Of a stretch of 64,000 nt of DNA, positions 43,193 through 52,530 are shown in pieces. Both the position numbers and the translations under genes were made by a program. The stretch comes from Agarilytica sp045430345. Its GTDB lineage: Bacteria; Pseudomonadota; Gammaproteobacteria; Pseudomonadales; Cellvibrionaceae. How positions within the stretch are numbered: position 1 is the first letter of the stretch; each line of letters opens with the position of its first letter. The notes under the pieces are model-generated. The model was not told the origin of the DNA. It saw nothing but the letters and a program-made list of their open reading frames with translations, and did not search any database. The stretch is taken from assembly GCA_045430345.1 (NCBI GenBank), contig JAILXT010000001.1, positions 868,001 through 932,000 on the forward strand, read 5' to 3'.

Positions 43193-45817
43193 GTGCTTAA
43201 AGCTTACCGCGAACATGTAGCAGAACGTGAAGCGTTGGGTATCCCCCCAAAACCCCTTAGTGCCGACCAAGTTGCGGCCCTAGTCGAGTTACTAAAAGCG
43301 CCCCCCGCTGGCGAAGAAGAAGCACTCGTTGAACTCATTACTAACCGCGTTCCTCCTGGTGTGGACGAAGCCGCATACGTAAAAGCGGGCTTTTTGGCCG
43401 CGCTTGTTAAAGGCGAAGTCAGTAGCCCACTCATCAATAAAGAGACTGCAGTAAAACTACTGGGCAACATGCACGGTGGTTACAACATCGAAACATTGGT
43501 TTCTTTGCTTGAATGCCCAGAACTCGGCTCACTTGCCGCTGAAGAGCTAAAACACACCCTTCTTATGTTTGATGCCTTCTACGACGTAGAAGAAAAAGCC
43601 AAAGCCGGAAACGCGCTTGCGAAAGCCGTTATCCAATCTTGGGCTGACGCAGAATGGTTCACTACAAAAGATAAAGTGGCCGAAAGCATCAAAATGTCAG
43701 TATTCAAAGTGACTGGCGAGATCAACACTGATGACCTTTCTCCCGCGCCAGACGCGTGGAGCCGCCCAGATATTCCACTTCATGCGCGCGCTGCATTCAA
43801 AATGACGCGCGACGGTTTAACACCTGAAGAGCACGGTGTTACCGGCCCAATGGCACAAATCGATGAAGTAAAAGCGAAAGGCCACCCTGTTGCCTTTATC
43901 GGTGACGTTGTAGGTACAGGCTCTTCACGTAAATCAGCGACGAACTCTGTATTGTGGTTCTTCGGCGACGACATGCCAGGCGTGCCTAACAAGCGCGGCG
44001 GCGGTGTATGTATCGGCGGCAAAGTCGCTCCTATCTTCTACAACACAATGGAAGACGCTGGCGCACTTGTTTTTGAAGCCCCCGTTGAAAAACTCAACAT
44101 GGGCGACGTTATCGAAATTCGCCCATACGATGGCAAAATCCTTGCTGAAGACGGTTCAACCCTTTCTGAATTTGCCTTGAAATCAGACGTACTGCTTGAC
44201 GAAGTGCAAGCCGGTGGCCGTATTAATCTTATTATCGGTCGTGGTTTAACCGCAAAAGCACGTGAATCACTTGGCCTGCCAACAACAGAGCTTTTCCGTA
44301 TACCGGAAGCACCTGTCGATTCAGGTAAAGGCTTCTCATTGGCTCAGAAAATGGTGGGGCGCGCATGTGGTCTTCCAGAAGGCCAAGGCATCCGTCCAGG
44401 TACATACTGTGAACCTAAAATGACTACTGTCGGTTCACAGGATACTACTGGCCCGATGACCCGTGACGAACTAAAAGACTTAGCGTGTTTAGGGTTCTCA
44501 GCTGATTTGACCATGCAGTCTTTCTGTCACACAGCCGCTTATCCAAAGCCAGTTGATATCGACACACAACACACCCTTCCAGATTTCATCATGACTCGTG
44601 GTGGTGTCTCACTTCGCCCAGGCGACGGTGTTATCCACTCTTGGTTAAACCGTATGTTACTCCCAGATACCGTCGGTACTGGTGGTGATTCACATACACG
44701 CTTCCCAATGGGGATCTCCTTCCCTGCCGGTTCTGGTCTTGTGGCATTTGCTGCTGCAACAGGCGTTATGCCGTTGGATATGCCTGAATCCGTGTTGGTA
44801 CGCTTTAAAGGTGAAATGCAACCAGGTATTACATTGCGTGACCTCGTACATGCGATCCCTTACCAAGCGATCAAAGAAGGTCATTTGACCGTGGAGAAAG
44901 CCGGTAAGAAAAACCTATTCTCTGGCCGTGTGTTAGAAATCGAGGGTTTGAAAGGCCTAACGGCCGAGCAAGCATTTGAATTGTCTGATGCATCAGCTGA
45001 ACGTTCAGCCGCTGGTTGTACCATCGAACTTAGCGAAGAAGCATTAACTGAGTACATGACCTCCAACGTTACTCTTTTGCGTTCCATGATCGCAGACGGC
45101 TACGGAGACCCGCGTACCCTTGAGCGTCGCGCCCGTAAAATGGAAGAGTGGTTGGCCAACCCACAATTGATGAAAGGCGACGCGGATGCAGAATACGCAG
45201 CCATCATCGAGATTGACTTGAACGACATCAAAGAGCCAATCGTATGCTGCCCTAACGATCCAGATGACGCTAAATTGCTTTCTGACGTTGCTGGTAACAA
45301 TGTCGATGAAGTATTCATCGGCTCATGTATGACCAACATCGGACACTTCCGTGCAGCAGGTAAATTACTAGAGAAGCACAACGCCGGCATTTCAACTCGT
45401 ATGTGGTTAGCGCCACCGACCAAAATGGACGAGCACCAATTGATGGAAGAAGGCTACTACAACACCTTCGGTAAAGCAGGCGCACGTACAGAAATGCCAG
45501 GCTGTTCATTGTGTATGGGTAACCAAGCACGTGTAGCACCTAACAGCACGGTACTTTCTACTTCGACGCGTAACTTCCCTAACCGATTAGGTGATGGAGC
45601 AAATGTTTACCTTACCTCTGCAGAGCTTGCTTCTGTTGGTGCAATCCTAGGTAAGCTGCCAACGCCGGCGGAGTACTTGGAATACGCGAAAAGCCTCGAT
45701 CCAATGGCAAGCGAAGTATACAGCTACTTGAACTTTGACCAAATTGCTTCTTTCCAAGCGAATGCTGAAGAAGGCAAGCGAATCGGTGCGGTTCAGATCG
45801 AAGACGTTAAAGTGTAA
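43193..45817 (+). CDS. acnB: Aconitate hydratase B
   Basis: An 874-residue AcnB of the TCA cycle (citrate to isocitrate via cis-aconitate), possibly also 2-methylisocitrate dehydratase. The N-terminal HEAT-like domain (about 1-160) is the B-type hallmark, followed by the swivel domain. Three Fe-S cluster Cys residues are in FIGSCMTNIGHF and MPGCSLCMGNQ. It starts with GTG, giving (M)LKAYREHVAER as in other AcnB proteins. AcnB can bind its own mRNA when the cluster is lost. A terminator follows at 45845. Confidence 0.98.
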   Translation: MLKAYREHVAEREALGIPPKPLSADQVAALVELLKAPPAGEEEALVELITNRVPPGVDEAAYVKAGFLAALVKGEVSSPLINKETAVKLLGNMHGGYNIETLVSLLECPELGSLAAEELKHTLLMFDAFYDVEEKAKAGNALAKAVIQSWADAEWFTTKDKVAESIKMSVFKVTGEINTDDLSPAPDAWSRPDIPLHARAAFKMTRDGLTPEEHGVTGPMAQIDEVKAKGHPVAFIGDVVGTGSSRKSATNSVLWFFGDDMPGVPNKRGGGVCIGGKVAPIFYNTMEDAGALVFEAPVEKLNMGDVIEIRPYDGKILAEDGSTLSEFALKSDVLLDEVQAGGRINLIIGRGLTAKARESLGLPTTELFRIPEAPVDSGKGFSLAQKMVGRACGLPEGQGIRPGTYCEPKMTTVGSQDTTGPMTRDELKDLACLGFSADLTMQSFCHTAAYPKPVDIDTQHTLPDFIMTRGGVSLRPGDGVIHSWLNRMLLPDTVGTGGDSHTRFPMGISFPAGSGLVAFAAATGVMPLDMPESVLVRFKGEMQPGITLRDLVHAIPYQAIKEGHLTVEKAGKKNLFSGRVLEIEGLKGLTAEQAFELSDASAERSAAGCTIELSEEALTEYMTSNVTLLRSMIADGYGDPRTLERRARKMEEWLANPQLMKGDADAEYAAIIEIDLNDIKEPIVCCPNDPDDAKLLSDVAGNNVDEVFIGSCMTNIGHFRAAGKLLEKHNAGISTRMWLAPPTKMDEHQLMEEGYYNTFGKAGARTEMPGCSLCMGNQARVAPNSTVLSTSTRNFPNRLGDGANVYLTSAELASVGAILGKLPTPAEYLEYAKSLDPMASEVYSYLNFDQIASFQANAEEGKRIGAVQIEDVKV

Positions 45818-45844
45818 TTAATTTACACCAACGCAAGTGTTTAC

Positions 45845-45871
45845 AAAGGCCTCGCTATGCGGGGCCTTTTT
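45845..45871 (+). terminator. Rho-independent terminator of acnB
   Basis: AAAGGCCTCGC, a short loop, GCGGGGCCTTTTT (one T-G wobble) starting 28 bases after the acnB stop. Confidence 0.9.
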
Positions 45872-45945
45872 CTATCCAGCATCTGGCCCTATCGAAGCCT
45901 ATTCGTTTCGTTCAATTCCAGAATAACCAGTACACCCATCCCCTA

Positions 45946-46524
45946 TTAGTAATTACCATTCCTTTTTGAAAAACGCTCACGTGCATTGGCAAATATACGC
46001 CCATAGTGTTCATCCATATCACCGCTATATAGCCCTCGCATCTTCCGAATTAATGTATGGTCAATACAGTCGGTAAACGAACACGCTTTAAGCACTTCCG
46101 GACCGTAAAGTATGCCTATCCACTCATCCACACACCGAATATAGTTATCCGGGGTTAGCGGCGCATAAGCGACAAATACGTTGTGAATACCCTGAATATT
46201 CCGCTCACCAACCGAATAGCTTTTGGGCGGAAAAAGCGTTTCAACGAACACAATGGGGAACCGTATCGATTCGTAAGCAAGAGAAAGCAGCCACACAAGC
46301 AGTGAAAACGGCAGCAAGACTAAAGCCGTTATAACATAGAATAACAGGCTGATAACCGTCATTTTTTTTAGTGGTTTCTGTGGATACAACCGCGGAAGGA
46401 GGACGTTTCGCCACTCCTGCAACAACTGCCGCCTTCGCCACCGAACCAACGCCGCGTAACAGGCCTTCTCGCGCCCCATATTTTCTTCTGAAAGTCCATC
46501 AACCCTCATTAAGTAACGCCCCAT
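45946..46524 (-). CDS. Membrane protein of unknown function
   Basis: A 192-residue protein I do not recognise. The N-terminal 50 residues are basic (YAALVRWRRRQLLQEW), then a long hydrophobic region at about residues 55-85 that could make two short membrane helices, then a polar C-terminal part of about 95 residues. It is convergent with acnB and divergent from the phasin gene. No motif suggests a function. Confidence 0.65.
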   Translation of the reverse strand: MGRYLMRVDGLSEENMGREKACYAALVRWRRRQLLQEWRNVLLPRLYPQKPLKKMTVISLLFYVITALVLLPFSLLVWLLSLAYESIRFPIVFVETLFPPKSYSVGERNIQGIHNVFVAYAPLTPDNYIRCVDEWIGILYGPEVLKACSFTDCIDHTLIRKMRGLYSGDMDEHYGRIFANARERFSKRNGNY

Positions 46525-46846
46525 AAGAGAATCAACCGAAGTTTAATCGTGATGGGGTAAGTGTAGTTTGCTTCCGAAATTAGTAGTTAAAAACAACTCA
46601 AAATCATGTTCGATTGACAACAAACCTCGCATGGTGACACCTGGATAGTTGACGTAACACTTACAGCCTCATGTGAGCTTTATGATCCGATTAATCTTTA
46701 CTTACAGACAGAATTTTATCGATTTAATGGGTAAACAGCGTATAAAATCAGTAAAACGTCACCTTTAATATCTCAAAACGTTATATTCAACGACATGAGA
46801 TATTCACTTTCAAACGCTGAATTTGCTGCATTGCACAATTTAAAGG

Positions 46847-46875
46847 TTGACACAGAAATCGGTTACGAATAGACT
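46847..46875 (+). promoter_or_regulatory. Sigma-70 promoter of the phasin gene
   Basis: Consensus TTGACA, exactly 17 bases, TAGACT; predicted start near 46882, some 48 bases before the ATG. It sits in an AT-rich 405-base gap (46525-46929) in which I see no gene. Confidence 0.75.
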
Positions 46876-46929
46876 TTAAATCAAGCTAATGCTGCATAGC
46901 GGCAAGCATACATTAACCGGAGTCTTGAT

Positions 46930-47280
46930 ATGTACGATCAAATTACAGAACAACTACAAAAAACACTTAAGCCTGTTACAGACATCACCAATATCAACGT
47001 GAAAACGCTTGAGGCTTTGGCAGAGAAGCAAACAGCGCTATTCCAAACGTTGTTAAGCACTAGCACTGAATTCACTAAAAGCGCGACTGCACAAACTGAC
47101 GTTAACACTGCTGTTGAAGCTCAGAAAGCTTATGCTCAAACCCTACAAGAAACCATTCTTGCAGCTGCCCAAGACGCTTATGGCGTGATTTCTGAAGCTC
47201 AAGAAAAAAGCGGTGAGATCCTTCAAGGTGTTGTTGCTGATGTTCAAGCACAAGCCGCTGCCGCTACAAAGCAGAAGTAA
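46930..47280 (+). CDS. Phasin family protein
   Basis: A 116-residue all-helical, Ala/Gln/Thr-rich protein with the phasin pattern (KTLEALAEKQTALFQTLL near residue 25-42, then amphipathic helices). Phasins coat polyhydroxyalkanoate granules. CGGAG lies 7 bases before the ATG. It has its own consensus promoter and a strong hairpin after the stop, so it is a highly expressed single gene. No PHA synthase gene is in the window, and some phasin-like proteins act elsewhere, so the granule role is inferred. Confidence 0.88.
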   Translation: MYDQITEQLQKTLKPVTDITNINVKTLEALAEKQTALFQTLLSTSTEFTKSATAQTDVNTAVEAQKAYAQTLQETILAAAQDAYGVISEAQEKSGEILQGVVADVQAQAAAATKQK

Positions 47281-47295
47281 AACAGAACGTCCTCT

Positions 47296-47320
47296 CTTGG
47301 CTCGTACGCTGCGAGCCAAG
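47296..47320 (+). terminator. Strong hairpin after the phasin gene
   Basis: A 9-bp perfect stem CTTGGCTCG / CGAGCCAAG with a 7-base loop, 16 bases after the stop. It is followed by a pyrimidine-rich, not pure-T, stretch, so it is a terminator or an mRNA-protecting hairpin. Confidence 0.55.
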
Positions 47321-47419
47321 CCTTCCTCTTCCCTGCTACAAGCCTAACGCCCTATAGATAAATCTCACATAAAATGAGAGCATGCCCCTTCCTCTATACG
47401 ATATTAAAACGGGCTCATT

Positions 47420-48151
47420 GTGAGTACAGAATCACGCCTCATCGATTTTTTCGATCGTACCCAGATTGTTAACCTACCCACTCGTAAAGATCGCCAACGA
47501 GAAACCATAGTTGAATTTAAAAAATACGCTTTCCCTATACAGAATGAAAAATGTGATTTCTTTCCCGCGATAAAACCGGATGAAACAAAAGGCTTTCCCA
47601 ATATCGGAACACGAGGTTGCTTTTTAAGCCACCTGGCAATTATTGAAGCGGCTATTGAAACCAAACTTAATTCTGTTCTCATCATCGAAGATGATATTTA
47701 TTTTTCCAGGAAGATAAACGATCACACTCAGAACGCACTAGAAGAACTAGATAAGTTAGATTGGGATATTGCCTACCTGGGCCATCCATTGGGAAATGAC
47801 CAAAACAACCCTTCATGGAAGCGGCTAGATCAACCAATGATGATGTCTCACTTCTACGCACTTAATGTTAAAACATTTAAGAAACTAGCAAACTTTCTAA
47901 AAGCGTTAGAAGGTCGCCCCCTGGGTGATCCAGAAGGCGGCCCAATGCATTACGACGGTGCGCTGAATTTCTATCGTGAAAAACACCCAGAAGTGAACGC
48001 CTATTATTTTTCGAAGAATCTGGGTTGGCAACGACCTTCAAAAACTGACATTCATGAAAATTCTTTTCTCGATCGCTATCGCTTTCTTAAACCTCTAACA
48101 AAAATTGTCCGTAGACTTAAAAAACGTTTCGCGAAAGAATATCGTTTTTGA
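47420..48151 (+). CDS. Glycosyltransferase family 25 protein
   Basis: A 243-residue cytosolic glycosyltransferase of the GT25 type (LPS or lipooligosaccharide galactosyltransferase-like). It has VNLPTRKDRQRE near the N-terminus, GTRGCFLSHLAIIEAA and the metal/nucleotide-sugar motif VLIIEDDIYF (DxD-like Glu-Asp-Asp). The basic C-terminus (RRLKKRFAKEYRF) may bind the membrane. It begins with GTG. No other LPS genes adjoin it. It ends one base from the convergent trhP stop. Confidence 0.88.
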   Translation: MSTESRLIDFFDRTQIVNLPTRKDRQRETIVEFKKYAFPIQNEKCDFFPAIKPDETKGFPNIGTRGCFLSHLAIIEAAIETKLNSVLIIEDDIYFSRKINDHTQNALEELDKLDWDIAYLGHPLGNDQNNPSWKRLDQPMMMSHFYALNVKTFKKLANFLKALEGRPLGDPEGGPMHYDGALNFYREKHPEVNAYYFSKNLGWQRPSKTDIHENSFLDRYRFLKPLTKIVRRLKKRFAKEYRF

Positions 48152-48152
48152 A

Positions 48153-49481
48153 TCAAAGATTACGTACGAGTAATCCATAATCTTCGATTAACGACACATC
48201 AATATCTTCGGGCAATGTGACATTTACTTTCCAACCGGATCCTGGCGCTACATCTAAGGGAAGGCCCTTATCAGAATGTAAGTTATCGAGCACAAAATGC
48301 TGGTTTTTATCGGGTGTAAACAACTCTAACTCATCACCAACTTTAAATTGATTTTTAACATCTAACGTTATTACCCTACTTTCTTTATCAAGCGATATCA
48401 TTTCACCGACATATTGCTGTTGTAATGCTAATGAATTACCGGTTTCATATGTTTGATATTCGGCAGGCACATGGCGGCGATAGAACCCCTCGGTGTATCC
48501 TCTATTCGCCAACGTCCCGAGTTCATCCATCAAGCCCTTATCAAATGCCCGTCCAGATTCAGCTGCATCAATCGCCTTTCGGTATACCTGCGATGTCCTC
48601 GCAACATAGTAATGTGATTTAGTTCGCCCTTCTATTTTTAGTGAATGAATTCCCATTTTCACCAAGCGCTCTACATGTTGAACAGCACGAAGATCTTTTG
48701 AGTTCATAATGTAAGTGCCGTGTTCGTCTTCGTAAGCAGGCATATATTCTTCTGGACGACCACGCTCTTGTAGCAAAACAGGTTGGACCTCATCATTCGG
48801 GACATAAATATTTGGCTTATCTTCATTTTTAACCGGAATCAGATCACCAACTTCATTTTCCTTTGCCGGGTGGGCATTGTATTCCCAGCGGCACGAATTC
48901 GTGCATGCGCCCTGATTGGAGTCCCGATGGGTCATATACCCAGAGAGTAAACATCGACCAGAATAAGCGATACATAGCGCCCCATGAACGAAGACTTCCA
49001 GCTCCATATCGGGGCATCGTTGTCGAATTTCTTCAATCTCATCTAACGATAATTCTCTCGATAAGATTACTCGGCTAATACCCTGCTGCTGCCAAAATTT
49101 CACCGTTGCCCAATTAACTGCATTTGCCTGCACTGAAAGATGTACGACCTGATCAGGCCAACGCTCTTTTACTAACATGATTAGCCCCGGATCCGACATT
49201 ATTAGCGCATCGGGCGTCATTTCGATAATCGGTTCTAGATCGCGAATATAACTTCTAACCTTATCGTTATGAGGAGATATATTACTCGCTAGATAAAACA
49301 ACTTGTTTTGATCATGTGCTTCTTCAATAGCGGCAGCCATGACGTCTATTTTATTGAACTCATTGTTTCTAACGCGAAGGCTATAGCGAGGTTGGCCTGC
49401 ATATACAGCATCTGCCCCATAGGCAAAAGCGTAACGCATATTTTTGAGGGAGCCCGCTGGGGCGAGTAATTCTGTTTTCAT
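48153..49481 (-). CDS. trhP: U32-family tRNA hydroxylation protein TrhP (YegQ-like)
   Basis: A 442-residue peptidase-U32-family protein of the YegQ/TrhP type. Signatures: ELLAPAGSLKNMRYAFAYGADAVY at the N-terminus (shown here by first and last residues only in sense), the conserved EVFVHGALCIAYSGRCLLS and the SLKIEGRTKSHYY segment with cysteines at CTNSCRWEY likely to bind an Fe-S cluster. TrhP takes part in prephenate-dependent 5-hydroxyuridine formation at position 34 of tRNAs; it is not a protease. Together with miaE, rsuA, rsmC and the pseudouridine synthase it adds to the window's RNA-modification genes. Confidence 0.9.
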   Translation of the reverse strand: MKTELLAPAGSLKNMRYAFAYGADAVYAGQPRYSLRVRNNEFNKIDVMAAAIEEAHDQNKLFYLASNISPHNDKVRSYIRDLEPIIEMTPDALIMSDPGLIMLVKERWPDQVVHLSVQANAVNWATVKFWQQQGISRVILSRELSLDEIEEIRQRCPDMELEVFVHGALCIAYSGRCLLSGYMTHRDSNQGACTNSCRWEYNAHPAKENEVGDLIPVKNEDKPNIYVPNDEVQPVLLQERGRPEEYMPAYEDEHGTYIMNSKDLRAVQHVERLVKMGIHSLKIEGRTKSHYYVARTSQVYRKAIDAAESGRAFDKGLMDELGTLANRGYTEGFYRRHVPAEYQTYETGNSLALQQQYVGEMISLDKESRVITLDVKNQFKVGDELELFTPDKNQHFVLDNLHSDKGLPLDVAPGSGWKVNVTLPEDIDVSLIEDYGLLVRNL

Positions 49482-49831
49482 TAGTTGGATACAGCTCAGG
49501 TTTGTAGTGGTTTATCAAGATTCCCATGAGGAAAAGCGCGTAATTTAACAGAACTCTGTGACAGTCTTTTTTATCTAACTCAAATTTTGAGTCATTCTCG
49601 ATCTGAGCCTCTTCATGTTGCCGGTTATTTGACCGCATAAACCAGAAGTTAATACTTTTTTAACGCCTCATGAAAGCGAGGGTAAAAACTTAATTTACCC
49701 ATAAAAGCATTTTCGATAACATCCTGTGCCGAGGTGAATTAACGATCACCTCTAGATAAGAGGAAGAGCATTACGCTTGAACAATAACAAGTGAAAGCTC
49801 GCATATTGACACATATGAAAAGGCTAAACGG
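49482..49831. other. Intergenic stretch, divergent promoters
   Basis: 350 bases between divergent genes. It must contain promoters for trhP and for the secreted coiled-coil protein. I saw no clear motif. A reading frame at 49381-49638 (minus) overlaps trhP and has no ribosome site or family features, so I left it out. Confidence 0.45.
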
Positions 49832-50836
49832 ATGAACAAAACACAATTATTACCGCTTTTAATTTCCATTTCTGCAAGCAGTACACTATTCGCCGCTGGA
49901 GCGCCTGTTGGGACGATCTTTCCTGAAGGAAGCCCGGTTGACCCCCTCGGCGCAAACGCTAACTTCCAAGAACTCGCCGATCGCGTGGATGATTTGGATA
50001 CGTCACTTACATTAGATATAGAAAGCGCTTTCACTCAACTAGATCAAGATATCATAGACTTAAGCAGCTTATTAGACTCATATTCCAGCGCGCTCACCAC
50101 GGAGTTCTACCAGTTACAGGATGACGTTCTAAGCGAGTCTGCGAGAATTGACGCAGAGGTTACACGTCTAAATGGGCAAATCTCTGAAAATGAAGAACGA
50201 GACAATAGCAACCTTCAATCACTCAACAACCGTATTACAGACGCTGCACCGACGGTCAAATATACGCCAAATGAAAATCTTGCAACGCGTACATTCGTGG
50301 ATTTAAACCCGGAATCCGCTGGGGAGTGCGACGTACGTAACGATAGCTTTAACTTCGACACAAGCGAAAAAACTTACGTACAAGATGTAACGGTAAACAA
50401 CTCCAACGATAGCCTCTCCTGCGCAGACGTCACTTACTATTGGGACTATTCGGATGGCATTGCGTCATCTTTTTTAATATCACACACAAGCAGCGCTGAT
50501 ATCGCCATTACACTTAGCCAACCTTGGCAGGTTGTTAAAGGTACCACTCGCATCGGCGAATCTTGGGGAACGTATAGTGCTCGCACATTCAGTGTAGACG
50601 GAAACGGCTCCTACCCGCTCTCATCTGAATACCATCGTATGACACTACTCGGTATTGAAGATATCGCGGTTCCAGCAGGAAGTTTCTCTGATTGCCTCGT
50701 TATTGAAGACCAAATACGCCGAGATAACACTGTCGATACTCGCCTTTACTATTTTTGCGAAGCCCCTGGCGTTGTTCGTATAGTTGGCCTAGATACTGGT
50801 CGAGACTGGCAGTTACAAAGCTTCACTGAAAACTAG
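49832..50836 (+). CDS. Secreted coiled-coil protein of unknown function
   Basis: A 334-residue exported protein: signal peptide (cut near Leu-Phe-Ala-Ala), a Gly/Pro-rich stretch (PVGTIFPEGSPVDPLGAN), the segment NANFQELADRVDDLDT that begins a long predicted coiled coil (about residues 48-130), and a C-terminal beta-rich domain of about 190 residues with four Cys (in GECDVR, LSCADV, DCLVIED, YFCEAPG) that may form disulfides. The layout suggests an oligomeric surface or extracellular protein: a helical stalk with a beta head. I know no named homologue. Confidence 0.75.
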   Translation: MNKTQLLPLLISISASSTLFAAGAPVGTIFPEGSPVDPLGANANFQELADRVDDLDTSLTLDIESAFTQLDQDIIDLSSLLDSYSSALTTEFYQLQDDVLSESARIDAEVTRLNGQISENEERDNSNLQSLNNRITDAAPTVKYTPNENLATRTFVDLNPESAGECDVRNDSFNFDTSEKTYVQDVTVNNSNDSLSCADVTYYWDYSDGIASSFLISHTSSADIAITLSQPWQVVKGTTRIGESWGTYSARTFSVDGNGSYPLSSEYHRMTLLGIEDIAVPAGSFSDCLVIEDQIRRDNTVDTRLYYFCEAPGVVRIVGLDTGRDWQLQSFTEN

Positions 50837-51079
50837 ACTACGCCTTCACCGCCGGCTCCGAAAACATGCCCCCCATTGTTTTTGTGAGCCGGTATTTTCC
50901 CGTTCTTAGCCGTATTATCTCCCGCTATGTGCGATATGTCGCACAAACACTAGGGGATATCTCGCCTACCTTCACTTTCATTCAAATGGCACCATAAGCA
51001 CCGTTGATGATCGACACAAGCACAGGGACCGCGCTTTTTATCAACACACTAGAAACTGTGATTTATAAGAGCTTGTGCC

Positions 51080-51436
51080 ATGAAACATTGTGTAATTGCT
51101 GTAAGAGTTAACCGAAGCTACCGTTCGATCATTTGTCATTACGACGAATATTCAGATGTGGCCCGCGTACTTAGAAAAAAGTACAGGAGCATTAGGGATA
51201 TTACCCTTTTGTTAGAGCTGGGAGATCTGAATCACTTGGACGAAAACAGCATAAGCGCCTTCCACCGGGACTGGGGATATTTATGGAACGAAACGACCCC
51301 AGTGATCCACGACGAACTAAAACTGCTTATTTCATACAGCGACGCAATTGGCGCAGACCGCCTTCATGTATTTGAAGATAACGCATGGGAACATTTAGTA
51401 ATCAAATACGCAGACGACGAACTGCTCACCGCTTAA
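51080..51436 (+). CDS. Small protein resembling phage/plasmid accessory proteins
   Basis: A 118-residue cytosolic protein of unknown function. The pattern SIICHYDEYSDVARVLRKKY then LLLELGDLNHLDEN recalls small proteins common in phages and plasmids, which carry a CHWDGY-like motif followed by 'LLEHY' and 'LIALGDLSSL'. The C-terminal FEDNAW fits the 'F-D-G-x-W' end of that group. The match is by eye and weak. It is convergent with cysK and shows no other mobile-element context. Confidence 0.65.
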   Translation: MKHCVIAVRVNRSYRSIICHYDEYSDVARVLRKKYRSIRDITLLLELGDLNHLDENSISAFHRDWGYLWNETTPVIHDELKLLISYSDAIGADRLHVFEDNAWEHLVIKYADDELLTA

Positions 51437-51452
51437 CTTTAACCCCTAGGGC

Positions 51453-52481
51453 TTACGAGCCAGAAGCGATCGCCAGCTCTTCTTCGTTCATATCCGCTTC
51501 AATACCCTCGAACAGCGGGGTAGATAGATAACGCTCTCCAGTATCGGGCAACATACATAGAATGTTCGCGCCATCAGCGGCATTTTCAGCAAGGCTCAAT
51601 GCCGCTGCGAAGGTTGCACCGCCAGAGATACCGACGAAAATGCCTTCCTTCTGCGCCAGATCCTTAGATGCTTGTATCGCAACGGGGCCTCTCACAGGTA
51701 ACAATGTGTCTGCACGCTTACCTTCGATCGCCTCCTCAGTAAGAAGCGGAATAAAATCGGGGGTCCAACCCTGCATAGGGTGAGGCGTGAAACTCGGGTG
51801 GCTGGCGTCTGGAGCACCATCTTCCTTGCGCTGCTGCGAAACGCCGCTGGCTAATAGCTGTGCATTTTCGGGTTCACAAATCACAATTTGGGTCTCGGGG
51901 CTTTTATCTCGTAAAACGGAAGATACGCCATTAAACGTGCCGCCAGTGCCATACCCACTAACCCAATAATCCAACTTTCGGTCTGAAAAAGCATCGATAA
52001 TTTCTTGAGCCGTGGTCTTAACATGCATCTCAGCATTCGCTGGGTTTTCAAACTGGCGAGATTGCCACCAGCCATTTTTAGCCGCCAACTCGCGTGCCTT
52101 ATTCACCATCCCAGTGCCCTTTTCCGCCGCAGGGGTCAACACAACTTTGGCACCAAGAAAGCGCATAAGCTTACGACGCTCGACACTAAAGCTTTCTGCC
52201 ATCGTAATGACCAGTGGGTAGCCCTTTTGAGCACACACCATCGCCAAACCTATTCCAGTATTACCACTCGTAGCTTCAACAATCGTTTGCCCGGGAGATA
52301 ACTCGCCGCGTTTTTCCGCGTCTTCAATAACGCCAAGCGCCAAGCGGTCCTTCACTGATCCCATTGGATTAAAAGACTCCACCTTGGCGTATATATTTAC
52401 ATTCTTTGGACCCAAATTATTTATACGGACAACAGGTGTATTACCGATGGTTTCTAAAATAGAGTTATAAAGTTTCGCCAC
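51453..52481 (-). CDS. cysK: Cysteine synthase A (O-acetylserine sulfhydrylase)
   Basis: A 342-residue PLP enzyme making cysteine from O-acetylserine and sulfide. The PLP lysine is in MGSVKDR, the substrate loop is EATSGNTG, and the phosphate-binding loop is GYGTGGT. The C-terminus is about 20 residues longer than usual and acidic. It starts at GTG with AAGGA 8 bases upstream. CysK rather than CysM is favoured by the loop and length. Confidence 0.95.
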   Translation of the reverse strand: MAKLYNSILETIGNTPVVRINNLGPKNVNIYAKVESFNPMGSVKDRLALGVIEDAEKRGELSPGQTIVEATSGNTGIGLAMVCAQKGYPLVITMAESFSVERRKLMRFLGAKVVLTPAAEKGTGMVNKARELAAKNGWWQSRQFENPANAEMHVKTTAQEIIDAFSDRKLDYWVSGYGTGGTFNGVSSVLRDKSPETQIVICEPENAQLLASGVSQQRKEDGAPDASHPSFTPHPMQGWTPDFIPLLTEEAIEGKRADTLLPVRGPVAIQASKDLAQKEGIFVGISGGATFAAALSLAENAADGANILCMLPDTGERYLSTPLFEGIEADMNEEELAIASGS

Positions 52482-52530
52482 GACGGGATTCCTTTGGAAT
52501 GATGGAGTTAGCCCCCCATTATTCTCACTA

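Noticed and set aside
49381..49638. An 85-codon minus-strand reading frame
   Set aside because: It overlaps the start of trhP in another frame and shows no protein-like features.
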